Notes under the pieces: generated by a model
Seen by the model: the letters and a program-made list of their open reading frames with translations, nothing else
Databases searched by the model: none
Told to the model about the DNA's origin: nothing
Position numbers and translations under genes: made by a program
Part shown: positions 1-9,001 of the stretch, one piece after another
Layout of the letters: each line of letters starts with the position of its first letter
Position numbering within the stretch: position 1 is the stretch's first letter
Assembly: GCA_964479585.1 (NCBI GenBank)
Contig: CAYZMP010000008.1
Coordinates: 1-45,087 of the forward strand
Length of the DNA stretch: 45,087 nucleotides
Direction of reading: 5' to 3'
From: UBA6182 sp964479585
GTDB lineage: Bacteria; Bacillota_I; Bacilli_A; Erysipelotrichales; Erysipelotrichaceae

Positions 1-2
1 TG

Positions 3-62
3 GCTTGGATGCATATAAATACATTGTATTTACAATCATCATCAAATGATGAAGCGGTTTGA
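3..62 (+). CDS. possible 3' end of a rightward gene (partial)
   Basis: One forward frame is open from the left edge to a TGA at 60-62 and would end in ...SSSNDEAV. A second frame is open to a TGA at 47-49. The position just before a two-way terminator, facing the leftward ABC operon, fits the tail of a rightward gene. There is too little sequence to identify a protein or to choose firmly between the frames. Confidence 0.25.
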   Translation, partial: AWMHINTLYLQSSSNDEAV

Positions 63-64
63 AA

Positions 65-98
65 AAAAGGAACCTGAATAATCAAGTTCCTTTTCTTT
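65..98. terminator. bidirectional intrinsic terminator after the ABC permease gene
   Basis: A 9-bp perfect stem pairs AAAAGGAAC (65-73) with GTTCCTTTT (86-94); the loop can form three further pairs (TGA/TCA). The plus strand continues in T-rich sequence, and the minus strand reads into a run of T from 68 down to 62. It can end the leftward operon and any rightward gene arriving from the left. Confidence 0.75.
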
Positions 99-1752
99 AA
101 TGTTCTACGATAATGTCATGTGCTTTTCTTTGTAGAAGCATAATGATAAAAGCAGTTGCACTGACTAGTATGATAAACAAAGCAAACAAGAAAACAAAAG
201 ATGATAACCATTCATTAATAGCAACGTAAATGATGAGTGCTCCAATGGCCATCGATGGCAACATTGTAAACACGGCATTCATGTTTTGTTTAACAGCAGC
301 TTGTTCAGACTCCCAAACAAGTTTTGGTCGAATAACATCGACTAATATTGAAAAGTAGTTAATAAACACAACTCCAACAAACGCCATTAGAAAACTAGCA
401 ACAATTAACAAAATTGGAATCGTAATGTAAAAAAGGAAAATAGATAATGTTACAATCACTCCAATAAGTGAAAAGAAGATACCACTAGCAACCTTAGCGT
501 GTAGTTGTGTCATGATTGGCATCGGTATTATTTTCATAAAATACAGATTTTGTCCTTCACGAGAGATAGCGGTACTACTTATCATGTTGACAGAGCCAAG
601 TATTAGCCCAACAGACAATGAAATGATTAACACCATACTAATTGTTGCTGGTGCGCTAAAATCAAAGGTGGAGAGTGTATCAACGATTAGCTTTTGTTGA
701 TCAGGAACTGCCACAAAAGATGCAATGAGCAATATTGGTAGTAGAAACTGAATAGAGACACAGTTTAAGAAATAGATTGGTGTTCGAACTAAGAGGTTAA
801 CCTCTTTAAAGAAATAGCGAATAAAAGCAGGTGATTTTCTACTTGATGATTGCCACTGCTTTTCACTTAGGTGTTTTCGTGAGCTTGCTGTTTCATTGAC
901 TCCTAGTACACCTCTAAAGTAGATGATGTTTGAAAAAGTTAAAAATACAGCTAATGTCGCAAACGTCAACGTGAAGTACATTACTACATTGACAAAGCTC
1001 ATTCTTAAAAAACCTTCAATTGCAAAAGGATAAGTAAAGAAGATAAACCGAAACATTTGAATTAATGAATCATTTCCTTCAATAATAAAATCAATCAACT
1101 GTTCTTGGGTCAATGTTTCTAATCCGCCCATTGAAAAATTAACAAGAAGTGCTAATGCAAGTACAATTAATCCACTTAGCATGTTAAATAAATCTCTGTT
1201 TTTAAATAGAGGCACTAACCACATCACAACCATAACTAGCAAAGACGATAGGATAAGTGGTAGTAGAGGAAGTGTTAGCACTATTAAAATCAATAGAATG
1301 ATTTCAATAGCATTAAGCGGCATGTTTATGCTATATGAAACAAGAATAGGTGCTAAAATAAGCAGCATAATGATCGTTTGATACACATACGTCACAGTAA
1401 ATTTAGCAGCGATAATCTCAAATGGCTTAAGTGGTAAACTTAATAATTGCTCGATGTCTTTTGAAAAATAAAAGAGAGCAGGTATCATAAATACTGCAAA
1501 AAAGAAAATGATTAACCCAGCCCCTTGAAAAGTAAGAGCGATCAACACACCTGTTTGATTAAGCGGTTTTAATTGTTCAAGTATAAAGCCAGTTAATTGA
1601 TACAGTCCTGCAAGAGCAGGTAGTAGTGAAAGTAGTAAAAATGCAAACAATGCAAGTACAAGATAATTGTTTGATTTCTTCTTTATCCCTTGATCGACAA
1701 ATGAAAATGAATTTTTAAAGAGTGCTTTACTTAAAGCGATGTATTTAGTCAC
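97..1752 (-). CDS. ABC-2 type exporter permease
   Basis: A 551-residue, very hydrophobic protein with many predicted membrane spans in two halves, separated by a cytoplasmic, Lys/Arg/Ser-rich stretch around residues 290-310. This is the layout of large ABC-2-type exporter permeases that pair with a separate ATPase. It starts at GTG (1752-1750), inside the end of the ATPase gene (8-nt overlap), with a GAGGTAAC ribosome site upstream. The two genes therefore form one coupled transporter, last in the trpS-uppP-ABC operon. The substrate cannot be read from the sequence. A two-way terminator lies at its end. Confidence 0.8.
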   Translation of the reverse strand: MTKYIALSKALFKNSFSFVDQGIKKKSNNYLVLALFAFLLLSLLPALAGLYQLTGFILEQLKPLNQTGVLIALTFQGAGLIIFFFAVFMIPALFYFSKDIEQLLSLPLKPFEIIAAKFTVTYVYQTIIMLLILAPILVSYSINMPLNAIEIILLILIVLTLPLLPLILSSLLVMVVMWLVPLFKNRDLFNMLSGLIVLALALLVNFSMGGLETLTQEQLIDFIIEGNDSLIQMFRFIFFTYPFAIEGFLRMSFVNVVMYFTLTFATLAVFLTFSNIIYFRGVLGVNETASSRKHLSEKQWQSSSRKSPAFIRYFFKEVNLLVRTPIYFLNCVSIQFLLPILLIASFVAVPDQQKLIVDTLSTFDFSAPATISMVLIISLSVGLILGSVNMISSTAISREGQNLYFMKIIPMPIMTQLHAKVASGIFFSLIGVIVTLSIFLFYITIPILLIVASFLMAFVGVVFINYFSILVDVIRPKLVWESEQAAVKQNMNAVFTMLPSMAIGALIIYVAINEWLSSFVFLFALFIILVSATAFIIMLLQRKAHDIIVEH

Positions 1753-2467
1753 GCTTTGTTACCTCTAAGAAAATCTCTTCCAATGACTTCGATGGAAATT
1801 CATTTTTTAAGTTTTCAAGGGTTCCTTCATAAAGCACTTTACCAAAATTAATAATGATGACATAATCGCAAAGCTTTTCTGCCACTTCCAACACATGGGT
1901 TGAAAAGAAAACCGTCTTGTTGTTTTTGGCATGCTCACGCATCATTTGTTTAAGTTCAAAAGAAGATTGAGGATCTAAACCAGTAAGTGGCTCATCCAAT
2001 ATCCATATACTAGGTTGATGTAAAATAGCACCCATAATGACAATCTTTTGTCTCATACCGTGTGAATAGGACAATATCTTATCGTTAAGTGCATGTTCCA
2101 TTTCAAATTGACGAGCATACTCTTTAATGCGTACCATTCGATTAGTTGGTTCAACTTCATAAATGTCTGCCATTAAGTTTAAATATTCAATTCCTTTTAA
2201 ACGTAAAAAGATATCGGCATCATCAGCGACAAAGCCAAACTGTTTTTTAGCCTGCAAAGGCTCTTTAACAATATCATGCCCATTTAATAAAACATGTCCT
2301 TCATCTGGTTTTAAAATACCGCACATCATTTTTAAGGTGGTTGTTTTACCAGCACCATTAGGACCGATAAACCCAACAATTTTTCCATCTGGTATTTTTA
2401 ATGACAACGAATCAACAGCTTTAACTTTCTTTGAATACACTTTTGTAATGTTACTAATCTCAATCAT
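1745..2467 (-). CDS. ABC transporter ATP-binding protein
   Basis: A 240-residue nucleotide-binding subunit. It has Walker A GPNGAGKTT (residues 35-43), an ABC signature of atypical form SHGMRQ (135-140, in place of LSGGQ), Walker B WILDEP (155-160) with catalytic E159, and the switch His in STHVLE (H191). The length and C-terminal region fit ATPases of ABC-2 export systems. An AAGGAGG site lies upstream of the ATG. The overlap with the permease gene makes that protein its membrane partner. The cargo is unknown. Confidence 0.92.
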   Translation of the reverse strand: MIEISNITKVYSKKVKAVDSLSLKIPDGKIVGFIGPNGAGKTTTLKMMCGILKPDEGHVLLNGHDIVKEPLQAKKQFGFVADDADIFLRLKGIEYLNLMADIYEVEPTNRMVRIKEYARQFEMEHALNDKILSYSHGMRQKIVIMGAILHQPSIWILDEPLTGLDPQSSFELKQMMREHAKNNKTVFFSTHVLEVAEKLCDYVIIINFGKVLYEGTLENLKNEFPSKSLEEIFLEVTKRD

Positions 2468-2485
2468 GACAGTTCCTCCTTGTCG

Positions 2486-3286
2486 TTAAAACAATACTAA
2501 TACACTAATCCCTACAATAGCACAATAAAGTGAAAACCAGTGGTATTTTCTACTTCTTAGTACTATTTTTAATACTCTCATGGCATAAAATGTAACAACA
2601 CCACTTACGATTGTCGCAATAACATACATCCACGCTAACTCCATAAAATCAGGTTGAGCGATAATTTCAGGTATACCTACAAGCATAACTAAGGTTGCAA
2701 TTGGTATAAACAACATAAAGGAAAAGCGCATCGCATCAGCGGGATCGCTTTTTACTAACATTGCTGTTGAAGTGGTTAATCCTGATCGGGATACTCCAGG
2801 AAGTAAAGCAATTGCTTGACCAAAGCCAATGATCAACGCTTTAATTGGAGTTATAGGCTTTTTATCACCTTTAACAACCAAATAGGTTGAAGCAAGCATA
2901 AATGCAGTAAGTAGTAATGAATAACCAACCACACGAGGGTTGGATAGTGTTTCTTCTATGGTAGTACGAAATAATATCCCAATGATACCTGCTGGTATAG
3001 TTGCGATAACCAGTTTTATAGCAAAATCAAACGCACTTTTCTTTTCTTTTTTCTTCTTAAAAATAAAGTCAATGTTATCAACAATCAGTGACTTTATATC
3101 ATGATAATAAAAAACAATAATGGCTACTAGTGAGCCTAGATGCAATAATATTTCTAAGGTAGCGTCATTGGATTCAATGTTAAATAAAACCTGTGCTAAT
3201 ACTAAATGGCCACTACTTGATACTGGGATTGGTTCGGTTAAGCCTTGAATTATGGCTAAAATGATAAAGATTAGTAATGTTTTCAT
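2486..3286 (-). CDS. uppP: undecaprenyl-diphosphatase (UppP/BacA)
   Basis: A 266-residue membrane enzyme that dephosphorylates undecaprenyl diphosphate to recycle the lipid carrier for peptidoglycan and other wall polymers. The family motif (E/Q)xxxE is present as Q14-x3-E18, followed by PVSSSGH (H27). The second motif, PGVSRS, is at 163-168. Several membrane spans follow; a short Lys-rich loop lies at about 77-83. It begins 2 nt after the trpS stop, so it is co-transcribed with trpS and followed by the ABC genes. Its presence supports a peptidoglycan-producing cell. Confidence 0.95.
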   Translation of the reverse strand: MKTLLIFIILAIIQGLTEPIPVSSSGHLVLAQVLFNIESNDATLEILLHLGSLVAIIVFYYHDIKSLIVDNIDFIFKKKKEKKSAFDFAIKLVIATIPAGIIGILFRTTIEETLSNPRVVGYSLLLTAFMLASTYLVVKGDKKPITPIKALIIGFGQAIALLPGVSRSGLTTSTAMLVKSDPADAMRFSFMLFIPIATLVMLVGIPEIIAQPDFMELAWMYVIATIVSGVVTFYAMRVLKIVLRSRKYHWFSLYCAIVGISVLVLF

Positions 3287-3288
3287 AA

Positions 3289-4281
3289 TTATTTCTTTCT
3301 AATTTCAATACCAATTTTTCGCTGTACTTTGGCAAGTTTTTTATAAGCTATTTTCGCTACTTTTTCTTTTCCTTGTTCTAATACTTCATGAATGCTATCA
3401 CTTTGGATAATTTGTTTGTATCGCTGCTGGATAGGTTGTAATGTCTCAATCACAACATCCGCAACATACGCCTTAAATTCTCCGTAGTTATAATGACTTA
3501 CTTGATCAAGTACATGCAATATTGGAAGACTTTTACAAGCTGCCACAATTTGCAACAAGTTTGAAATGCCAGGTTGATGTTCAGGATCGTAGTTAATTTT
3601 CCCAATACTGTCAGTTTTTGCGGACATGATTTTCTTTTTAATCACATCTGGGCTATCTAACATATAAAGTACACCTTTATCATCATGATCAGATTTACTC
3701 ATTTTTTTCGTTGGTTCACTAAGTGACATAATACGAGCACCAGCGATAGGAATGAGTGGCTCAGGTACTGTAAATGTAGGTGAGTAACGATTGTTAAAAC
3801 GCTCTGCAATATCGCGCGCAATTTCTACATGTTGTTTTTGATCATTACCAACAGGCACAAAATCTGCGTCATAAATTAAAATATCCGCAGCCATTAAAGT
3901 TGGATAAGTGTAAAAGCCAACTGTTATAGTTGCATCTTGTTGGCTAGATTTGTCTTTATACTGGGTCATACGATTCATTTCACCCAAATATGTGTTGCAG
4001 CTTAAAATAAAGCCTAATTGTGCATGTTCTAAAACATCGCTTTGCAAAAATATTGTTGCTTTATCTGGATTTAAGCCACTAGCTAGATATAAGGCAACAG
4101 CATCTTTTAAGTAATTTCGTAGTTTTGCAGGTTCTTGATAAACAGTAATAGTATGTAAATTAGCGATAAAAACAAACATTTCATATTCATCTTGATACGA
4201 AACAAAGTTTTTTAATGCACCTAAATAATTACCAAGGGTTAGTTCACCTGTGGGCTTGATGCCACTTAACATTCTTTTCAT
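3289..4281 (-). CDS. trpS: tryptophanyl-tRNA synthetase
   Basis: A 330-residue class I aminoacyl-tRNA synthetase that charges tRNA-Trp. The N-terminal KPTGELTLGN segment (9-18) holds the HIGH-type signature as TLGN, and KMSKS is at 193-197. The length is normal for bacterial TrpRS. It is the first gene of a leftward operon with uppP and the ABC pair; AGGTAGG precedes the ATG. I see no T-box in the 187-bp divergent region it shares with spxA, so Trp-dependent control of that kind is not evident. Confidence 0.96.
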   Translation of the reverse strand: MKRMLSGIKPTGELTLGNYLGALKNFVSYQDEYEMFVFIANLHTITVYQEPAKLRNYLKDAVALYLASGLNPDKATIFLQSDVLEHAQLGFILSCNTYLGEMNRMTQYKDKSSQQDATITVGFYTYPTLMAADILIYDADFVPVGNDQKQHVEIARDIAERFNNRYSPTFTVPEPLIPIAGARIMSLSEPTKKMSKSDHDDKGVLYMLDSPDVIKKKIMSAKTDSIGKINYDPEHQPGISNLLQIVAACKSLPILHVLDQVSHYNYGEFKAYVADVVIETLQPIQQRYKQIIQSDSIHEVLEQGKEKVAKIAYKKLAKVQRKIGIEIRKK

Positions 4282-4338
4282 ACATTTTTCCTACCTTTTA
4301 TTCCATATTCATTTAAACACTTTTTGTATCTTTCATCA

Positions 4339-4368
4339 AGTAGAGAAGTAAAATTTGATTAGTGTCAA
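4339..4368 (-). promoter_or_regulatory. candidate promoter of trpS-uppP-ABC operon
   Basis: On the minus strand there is a perfect TTGACA (-35, complement of 4363-4368), and 18 nt downstream a TCTACT hexamer (complement of 4339-4344, 4 of 6 matches to TATAAT). The predicted leader is about 50 nt. The -10 is weak, so this is a candidate only. Confidence 0.4.
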
Positions 4369-4413
4369 AATTTATTGTAATAAAGTGTAAAAGTTGTGTT
4401 AATTTTCAAAAAT

Positions 4414-4445
4414 TTGTTTTCATTGCTTGACAACTATAATATAAT
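4414..4445 (+). promoter_or_regulatory. candidate promoter of spxA
   Basis: Two overlapping TATAAT boxes lie at 4435-4440 and 4440-4445. The best -35 is TTGTTT at 4414-4419, spaced 15 from the first and 20 from the second box. A TTGACA at 4427-4432 is too close to serve as -35 for either. The strong AAGGAGG ribosome site follows at 4454-4460. Confidence 0.4.
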
Positions 4446-4468
4446 GAAGAAGCAAGGAGGAATCAATT

Positions 4469-4915
4469 GTGATTGTAATTTATACATCTCCTGGATGTGC
4501 ATCATGTCGAAAAGTGAAACAATGGATGCATGAACACCAACTTAAATTTATTGAGAAAAATATCTTTACCACATTGCTAAATGAAAATGAAATTAAGCAT
4601 TTACTGATGCGCTCAGAAAATGGTACAGAAGATATTATTTCAAAACGTTCAAAAATTATTCAAGAGTCTAAGATAAATATTGAAGAACTATCCATCAAAG
4701 AGTTAGTGAAGTTTGTTCAAGATAATCCGTCAGTTTTAAAACGACCCATTATTTTAAATGAACGAAGCTTTTTAGTTGGTTACGATGAAGAAGAGATTGG
4801 TGCATTTGTACCACCAGAATTGCGTCAAGTTGCGATGAGCAACTGCAATCCAAATTGTCCAAATTATCCAGAATGCGGACATAGCTTTGAACAAGCAAAA
4901 ATTGTAGAAGATTAA
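4469..4915 (+). CDS. spxA: Spx-family redox regulator with cysteine-rich C-terminal tail
   Basis: A 148-residue ArsC/Spx-family protein. Spx binds the RNA polymerase alpha C-terminal domain and redirects transcription under thiol stress. The redox switch C10-A-S-C13 is intact, and the family's KRPI segment is present. The start is GTG with AAGGAGG 8 nt upstream. Unlike the usual roughly 131-residue Spx, it carries an extra tail after about residue 122 with C126, C130, C136 and H138 (CNPNCPNYPECGH). This could bind a metal or act as a second thiol sensor; that is inference. The gene stands alone between its own promoter region and terminator. Confidence 0.9.
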   Translation: MIVIYTSPGCASCRKVKQWMHEHQLKFIEKNIFTTLLNENEIKHLLMRSENGTEDIISKRSKIIQESKINIEELSIKELVKFVQDNPSVLKRPIILNERSFLVGYDEEEIGAFVPPELRQVAMSNCNPNCPNYPECGHSFEQAKIVED

Positions 4916-4939
4916 CTGTACGAAAGTACAGTTTTTTTT
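4914..4939 (+). terminator. intrinsic terminator of spxA
   Basis: A perfect 8-bp stem AACTGTAC/GTACAGTT (4914-4921 with 4926-4933) closed by a GAAA tetraloop and followed by an unbroken T run to 4939. The first stem bases are part of the spxA stop codon. Confidence 0.92.
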
Positions 4940-4940
4940 A

Positions 4941-4949
4941 TGGTATAAT
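4941..4949 (+). promoter_or_regulatory. extended -10 promoter of mnmA
   Basis: TGGTATAAT (TGn plus a perfect TATAAT at 4944-4949) lies 1 nt after the spxA terminator T run. No good -35 is visible; that position falls in the terminator stem. The expected start site, about 4956, leaves a leader of only about 12 nt that begins at the ribosome site GAGGTG. Confidence 0.55.
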
Positions 4950-4967
4950 ACCCGTTGAGGTGTAGTT

Positions 4968-6101
4968 ATGAAAGTATTTGTTGGTTTATCAGGTGGCGTA
5001 GATTCTGCTGTTGCGGCCTACTTATTAAAAAAACAAGGTCATGATGTTGAGTGTGGTTTTATGCGCAATTGGGATGCATCATTAAACAATGATTTTTTAG
5101 GTAATCCTACCTTAGAAGAAGATGTTTGTCCGCAAGAAACAGACTATATGGATGCATTAGCGGTTGCGAATCAGTTAGAATTGAAGCTTCACCGTGTTGA
5201 TTTTGTAAAAGAGTATTGGGAAGATGTGTTTAAAACGTTTATTGATGAAACAAAAAAAGGGTACACACCAAATCCTGATATTTTATGCAATAAGTTCATT
5301 AAGTTTGATGCTTTTTTTGATTATGCTATAAAACACGGTTTTGATGCTGTTGCGACAGGTCATTATGCGCAAGTTGAAATGATTGATGGAGAAGTGCGTT
5401 TAAAAAAGGCAGTTGATCAAAACAAAGATCAAACGTATTTTTTAGTTCAAATGCCAAAAGAAACATTGTCTAAAACACTTTTCCCATTAGGTAATTATAA
5501 AAAAGAAGAAGTAAGAGCCATAGCTAATCAGCTTCAATTACCATTAGCTAACAAAAAAGATTCTACAGGTATTTGTTTTATTGGTGAGCGTCATTATCGT
5601 GAGTTTCTCCATAATTATATTCCTAATAAGATGGGTGATATTGTTGATGTGGATACAAAAGAAGTTGTTGGACAACATCATGGTGTGATGTTTTACACCA
5701 TTGGACAACGAAAAGGATTGAACATTGATCACTATCATGGTCCTTGGTTTGTGGTAGGGAAAAATTTAGAATCCAATGAATTGTATGTTGGACTCACATC
5801 GTCACACCCCGATTTATTTTCAGATCAATGTGTTTTAGATCGTGTTAATTTACTGGTTGATGAGTTACCAGAAAAATGTAGTGCAAAGTTTCGTTATCGT
5901 CAAAAGGACAACGACGTTACATGCAAGTTAAGCGAAGGAAAAATTATTGTTTCTTATCCACAACAAGTTGCGGCTGTTACTTTAGGACAAGAAGCCGTAT
6001 TGTATATTGATGATGTTTGTGTCGGTGGTGGTCAAATATGCGATGTTTTAAAACAAGGACAATCACTCAATGATGCAATTATTAGAAAGGTGAAGTTATG
6101 A
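4968..6101 (+). CDS. mnmA: tRNA-specific 2-thiouridylase MnmA
   Basis: A 377-residue enzyme that adds the 2-thio group to wobble U34 of Lys, Glu and Gln tRNAs. The PP-loop SGGVDSAV is at residues 8-15. The two catalytic cysteines are C107 (in DILCNKF) and C203 (in GICFIGE). The length is typical. Its TGA stop overlaps the ATG of the next gene (ATGA), so the downstream CPBP protease gene is translationally coupled. In Bacillus, mnmA is likewise near recD2, so the neighbourhood is ancestral apart from the gene between them. Confidence 0.97.
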   Translation: MKVFVGLSGGVDSAVAAYLLKKQGHDVECGFMRNWDASLNNDFLGNPTLEEDVCPQETDYMDALAVANQLELKLHRVDFVKEYWEDVFKTFIDETKKGYTPNPDILCNKFIKFDAFFDYAIKHGFDAVATGHYAQVEMIDGEVRLKKAVDQNKDQTYFLVQMPKETLSKTLFPLGNYKKEEVRAIANQLQLPLANKKDSTGICFIGERHYREFLHNYIPNKMGDIVDVDTKEVVGQHHGVMFYTIGQRKGLNIDHYHGPWFVVGKNLESNELYVGLTSSHPDLFSDQCVLDRVNLLVDELPEKCSAKFRYRQKDNDVTCKLSEGKIIVSYPQQVAAVTLGQEAVLYIDDVCVGGGQICDVLKQGQSLNDAIIRKVKL

Positions 6102-6820
6102 TTAAAAAAAATAATAATATGGAAAGTCATGCAGCCTTACCAACTAAAAATGCAGTGTTAATATTATTGAATTATTTTCTAGGATATTTGATTATATATC
6201 CAATCATTGGATCGATTATTACTTTATTTATGACACAAGGTGAGGAAGTTCTATCAGAAAATATACTCATTGTAATTACTATTTTCACAACAGTGACTAC
6301 ATATTTTCTAGCGTATCCACTTTTTAAAGCAGAATCCAATGTTGTGGAAAACCAAAAATGGAAAAAGATAGGTAAAACCTTTTTCTTTATGTATGTAACA
6401 ATGCTTGTGTTAAACCCACTCATTGCTTGGTTAACACAAACAAGCGATAGCCAAAATCAATTAATTATTATTGATGGAATTCAACAAGCGCCATTTTATG
6501 TTATTTTATCTGCTTTAATTATGGCACCAGTAGTGGAAGAAATCGTTTTTCGCGGTGTGTTGTATCGCAAAATAAGAAACGTCAATCGCTATGTGGTGGC
6601 GGTCTTTATTTCTGCCTTTAGTTTTGGATTTTTGCATGTGCTTCAATCTGTGTTAGAACAAAACTGGATTGATTTCCCTTTTATTATTGTGTATATGGCA
6701 TTAGGTTTATTTTTTGTAAAAATATATGAGGAAACAGGCAAGTTATCCAATGCCATACTTTTACATTTTATTAATAATCTAATTGGTGTTGTAGCGATAC
6801 TTGTGTTAATGAATGTATGA
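6098..6820 (+). CDS. CPBP-family intramembrane glutamic/metallo-type protease
   Basis: A 240-residue polytopic membrane protein of the CAAX protease/Abi (CPBP, Rce1-like) family. Its conserved motifs are E147-E148-x3-R152 (EEIVFRG), H180 in SFGFLH, and H223-x2-N226 in LHFINN. These form the membrane-embedded active site in the family. It overlaps mnmA and recD2 by 4 nt on each side, so all three are probably translated from one message. The role of such proteins varies (peptide processing, bacteriocin immunity, unknown); nothing here fixes the substrate. Confidence 0.88.
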   Translation: MIKKNNNMESHAALPTKNAVLILLNYFLGYLIIYPIIGSIITLFMTQGEEVLSENILIVITIFTTVTTYFLAYPLFKAESNVVENQKWKKIGKTFFFMYVTMLVLNPLIAWLTQTSDSQNQLIIIDGIQQAPFYVILSALIMAPVVEEIVFRGVLYRKIRNVNRYVVAVFISAFSFGFLHVLQSVLEQNWIDFPFIIVYMALGLFFVKIYEETGKLSNAILLHFINNLIGVVAILVLMNV

Positions 6821-8973
6821 ATCAAACCATTATCGGTAAAGTAAAAAGCATTGTGTATCATAATGAACATAACTATTTTACAGTTATGCGTTTTGCATTA
6901 CACGAAATCAATGAGAAACAAATCTTTGTCACAGGGCATTTTCCAGTTTATGAAAAAGATACGATGCTTGAATGTGAAGGGTTGTATCAAGAACATCCTA
7001 AATATGGAATGCAATTTGTAACGAATATCGTTAAATTAGTGTTACCACAAGAAAAACAAGCACTGGTTTCATTTTTATCTTCACCATCTTTTGTCGGTAT
7101 TGGCAAAAGAACGGCTGAAAAATTTGTGGATGCGCTAGGTTTAACACTTATTGAGCAAATTAAGCAGTTTCCAGATAAACGATATGATATTGATGGTGTG
7201 CCGATAAAAAAACAAGATGTCATTATTTCCACAGTCTTAAAGACAACCCAACAAGATCAAATGGTCAATTTTGTTAGTATGGTCGGACTTAATGTTCGTC
7301 AACTTTTTAAGATTCAACGAATTTATGGTGATGATGCGATGTTTTTAATATCCAATAACCCTTATCGACTTATCGATGATATTGATGGTATTGGTTTTAA
7401 AACAGCGGATAAAGTTGCGATGACTTTAGGGTTTGATGAAAATGATCCACTTCGACAAGAGGCAGCCTTTATTGATGGTTTAATGACTCAATGTATGCGA
7501 CTTGGTGATAGTTATATACCCCTTGATCAATACATTGCTTTTTTTGATAAGCAATATGATTTTAATGTGAGTGCGATGGATATTCTTGATCGTGTACTTT
7601 CTAAAAGAAAAGTAGTTCTTGATCAACATAATTTATATCCAACATCTCAATATGAGAGTGAAGTTGTAGTAAGTGAGTTTTTTACGGAACAAACCCCTGC
7701 AGTTGAAGTCAATGTGGATCACTATAAAGAACGATTAAAAGAAATACAACAAAAACATCACATCACCTATGATAAAAAACAACAAGAAGTGATGGATGAC
7801 TTTTTTAACAACAAACACATTATTATTACTGGTGGACCAGGGACAGGTAAAACAACACTTGTATCAGCACTTATTCAATTGTGTCAAATGGCAGATCCAC
7901 CAATTGTCATTGAAAGTTGTGCTCCTACAGGAAGAGCTGCAAAACGTTTAAGTTTTTTGAGTAATTTTAAAGCGAACACGATTCATTCTTTATTACAATG
8001 GGATTTAGAAACCAACACATTTAATCGAAACAAGGACAATCCTTTAACTGTTGATGTTCTTATTGTCGATGAGTTTTCGATGGTTGATATCTTTTTATTT
8101 GCCCAGCTTTTAAAAGCACTACCAAAGCATACAAAAATTGTTTTAATTGGTGATCATAATCAACTTCCATCTGTAGCACCTGGTAATGTATTGCTAGATT
8201 TAATGAGTGCACAAGTATGTCCTATTAAAGAACTAGAAGTAAATTATCGTCAAAAAAAAGGTTCAAAAGTAATTGAGTTAGCGCACAATGTCTTAAATAA
8301 GAAATTTGATCTTCATTTTGATCAAGATGTTCGTTTTGTAGCGACCACAAAAACATCGTTAAAAGAACCACTTATTCAAACCATCCAAGCTGCTTTAAAT
8401 AAAGGCTATCAAATGGAAGATATACAAGTACTCGCTCCTAAGTACAATGGATTAGCAGGAATAGATGCACTTAATCATGCTCTACAAAAAGCGTTTAATC
8501 CTAAAGATCCAACAAAGCGTGAACTTCAAGTGGGCTATAAAACCTATCGAGAAAAAGATAAAATTCTTCAACTTAAAAACCAAGTCGATGATCAAGTTTT
8601 TAACGGAGATATAGGGATTCTCGTAGAAATTATTTATGCTAATGAAGATGAAAACAACCAAAATCGATTCATTGTCGATTTTGATGGAAACTATGTTGAG
8701 TATACATCCGATATGTTTATTAACATTAGTCATGCGTATTGTATGAGTGTGCACAAATCACAAGGCAATGAATATCCTATTGTCATACTATTAGCATTTA
8801 ATGAGTATGGATGGATGTTACAACGACGATTGTATTACACGGCAATCACACGTAGTGCTAACTATTTAATATGCATGGGAGAGATTGAAGCATTTAAACT
8901 AGCTGTTGAAAGAGATCATCTACACAAACGAAAAACGACATTAAAAGAACGTTTGTCAGTTGAGAGAGAATAA
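6817..8973 (+). CDS. recD2: RecD2-type ATP-dependent DNA helicase
   Basis: A 718-residue superfamily 1B helicase of the RecD2/YrrC type, which acts without RecBC in DNA repair and replication-fork stability. Walker A GGPGTGKTT is at about 339-347 and the Walker B VDEFSMVD has D418/E419. The N-terminal third contains helix-hairpin-helix-type stretches (GIGKRTAEKF, GIGFKTADK). The C-terminal motif SVHKSQGNEY and the final YTAITRS segment are typical. Its start overlaps the protease stop (ATGA). The alaS promoter sits on its 3' end. Confidence 0.95.
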   Translation: MNQTIIGKVKSIVYHNEHNYFTVMRFALHEINEKQIFVTGHFPVYEKDTMLECEGLYQEHPKYGMQFVTNIVKLVLPQEKQALVSFLSSPSFVGIGKRTAEKFVDALGLTLIEQIKQFPDKRYDIDGVPIKKQDVIISTVLKTTQQDQMVNFVSMVGLNVRQLFKIQRIYGDDAMFLISNNPYRLIDDIDGIGFKTADKVAMTLGFDENDPLRQEAAFIDGLMTQCMRLGDSYIPLDQYIAFFDKQYDFNVSAMDILDRVLSKRKVVLDQHNLYPTSQYESEVVVSEFFTEQTPAVEVNVDHYKERLKEIQQKHHITYDKKQQEVMDDFFNNKHIIITGGPGTGKTTLVSALIQLCQMADPPIVIESCAPTGRAAKRLSFLSNFKANTIHSLLQWDLETNTFNRNKDNPLTVDVLIVDEFSMVDIFLFAQLLKALPKHTKIVLIGDHNQLPSVAPGNVLLDLMSAQVCPIKELEVNYRQKKGSKVIELAHNVLNKKFDLHFDQDVRFVATTKTSLKEPLIQTIQAALNKGYQMEDIQVLAPKYNGLAGIDALNHALQKAFNPKDPTKRELQVGYKTYREKDKILQLKNQVDDQVFNGDIGILVEIIYANEDENNQNRFIVDFDGNYVEYTSDMFINISHAYCMSVHKSQGNEYPIVILLAFNEYGWMLQRRLYYTAITRSANYLICMGEIEAFKLAVERDHLHKRKTTLKERLSVERE

Positions 8974-8989
8974 GTCGTTGTGTTATAAT
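8960..8989 (+). promoter_or_regulatory. promoter of the alaS T-box transcript
   Basis: TTGAGA (8960-8965), an 18-nt spacer, and TATAAT (8984-8989) preceded by TG at 8981-8982 (TGT-TATAAT, extended -10). It overlaps the end of recD2. The predicted start, about 8996, lies just before the first T-box helix. Confidence 0.72.
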
Positions 8990-9001
8990 AAGACAAATGT
9001 T

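Noticed and set aside
4427..4432. TTGACA as the -35 of spxA
   Set aside because: It is only 2-7 nt from the TATAAT boxes, and no -10 lies 16-18 nt downstream of it.
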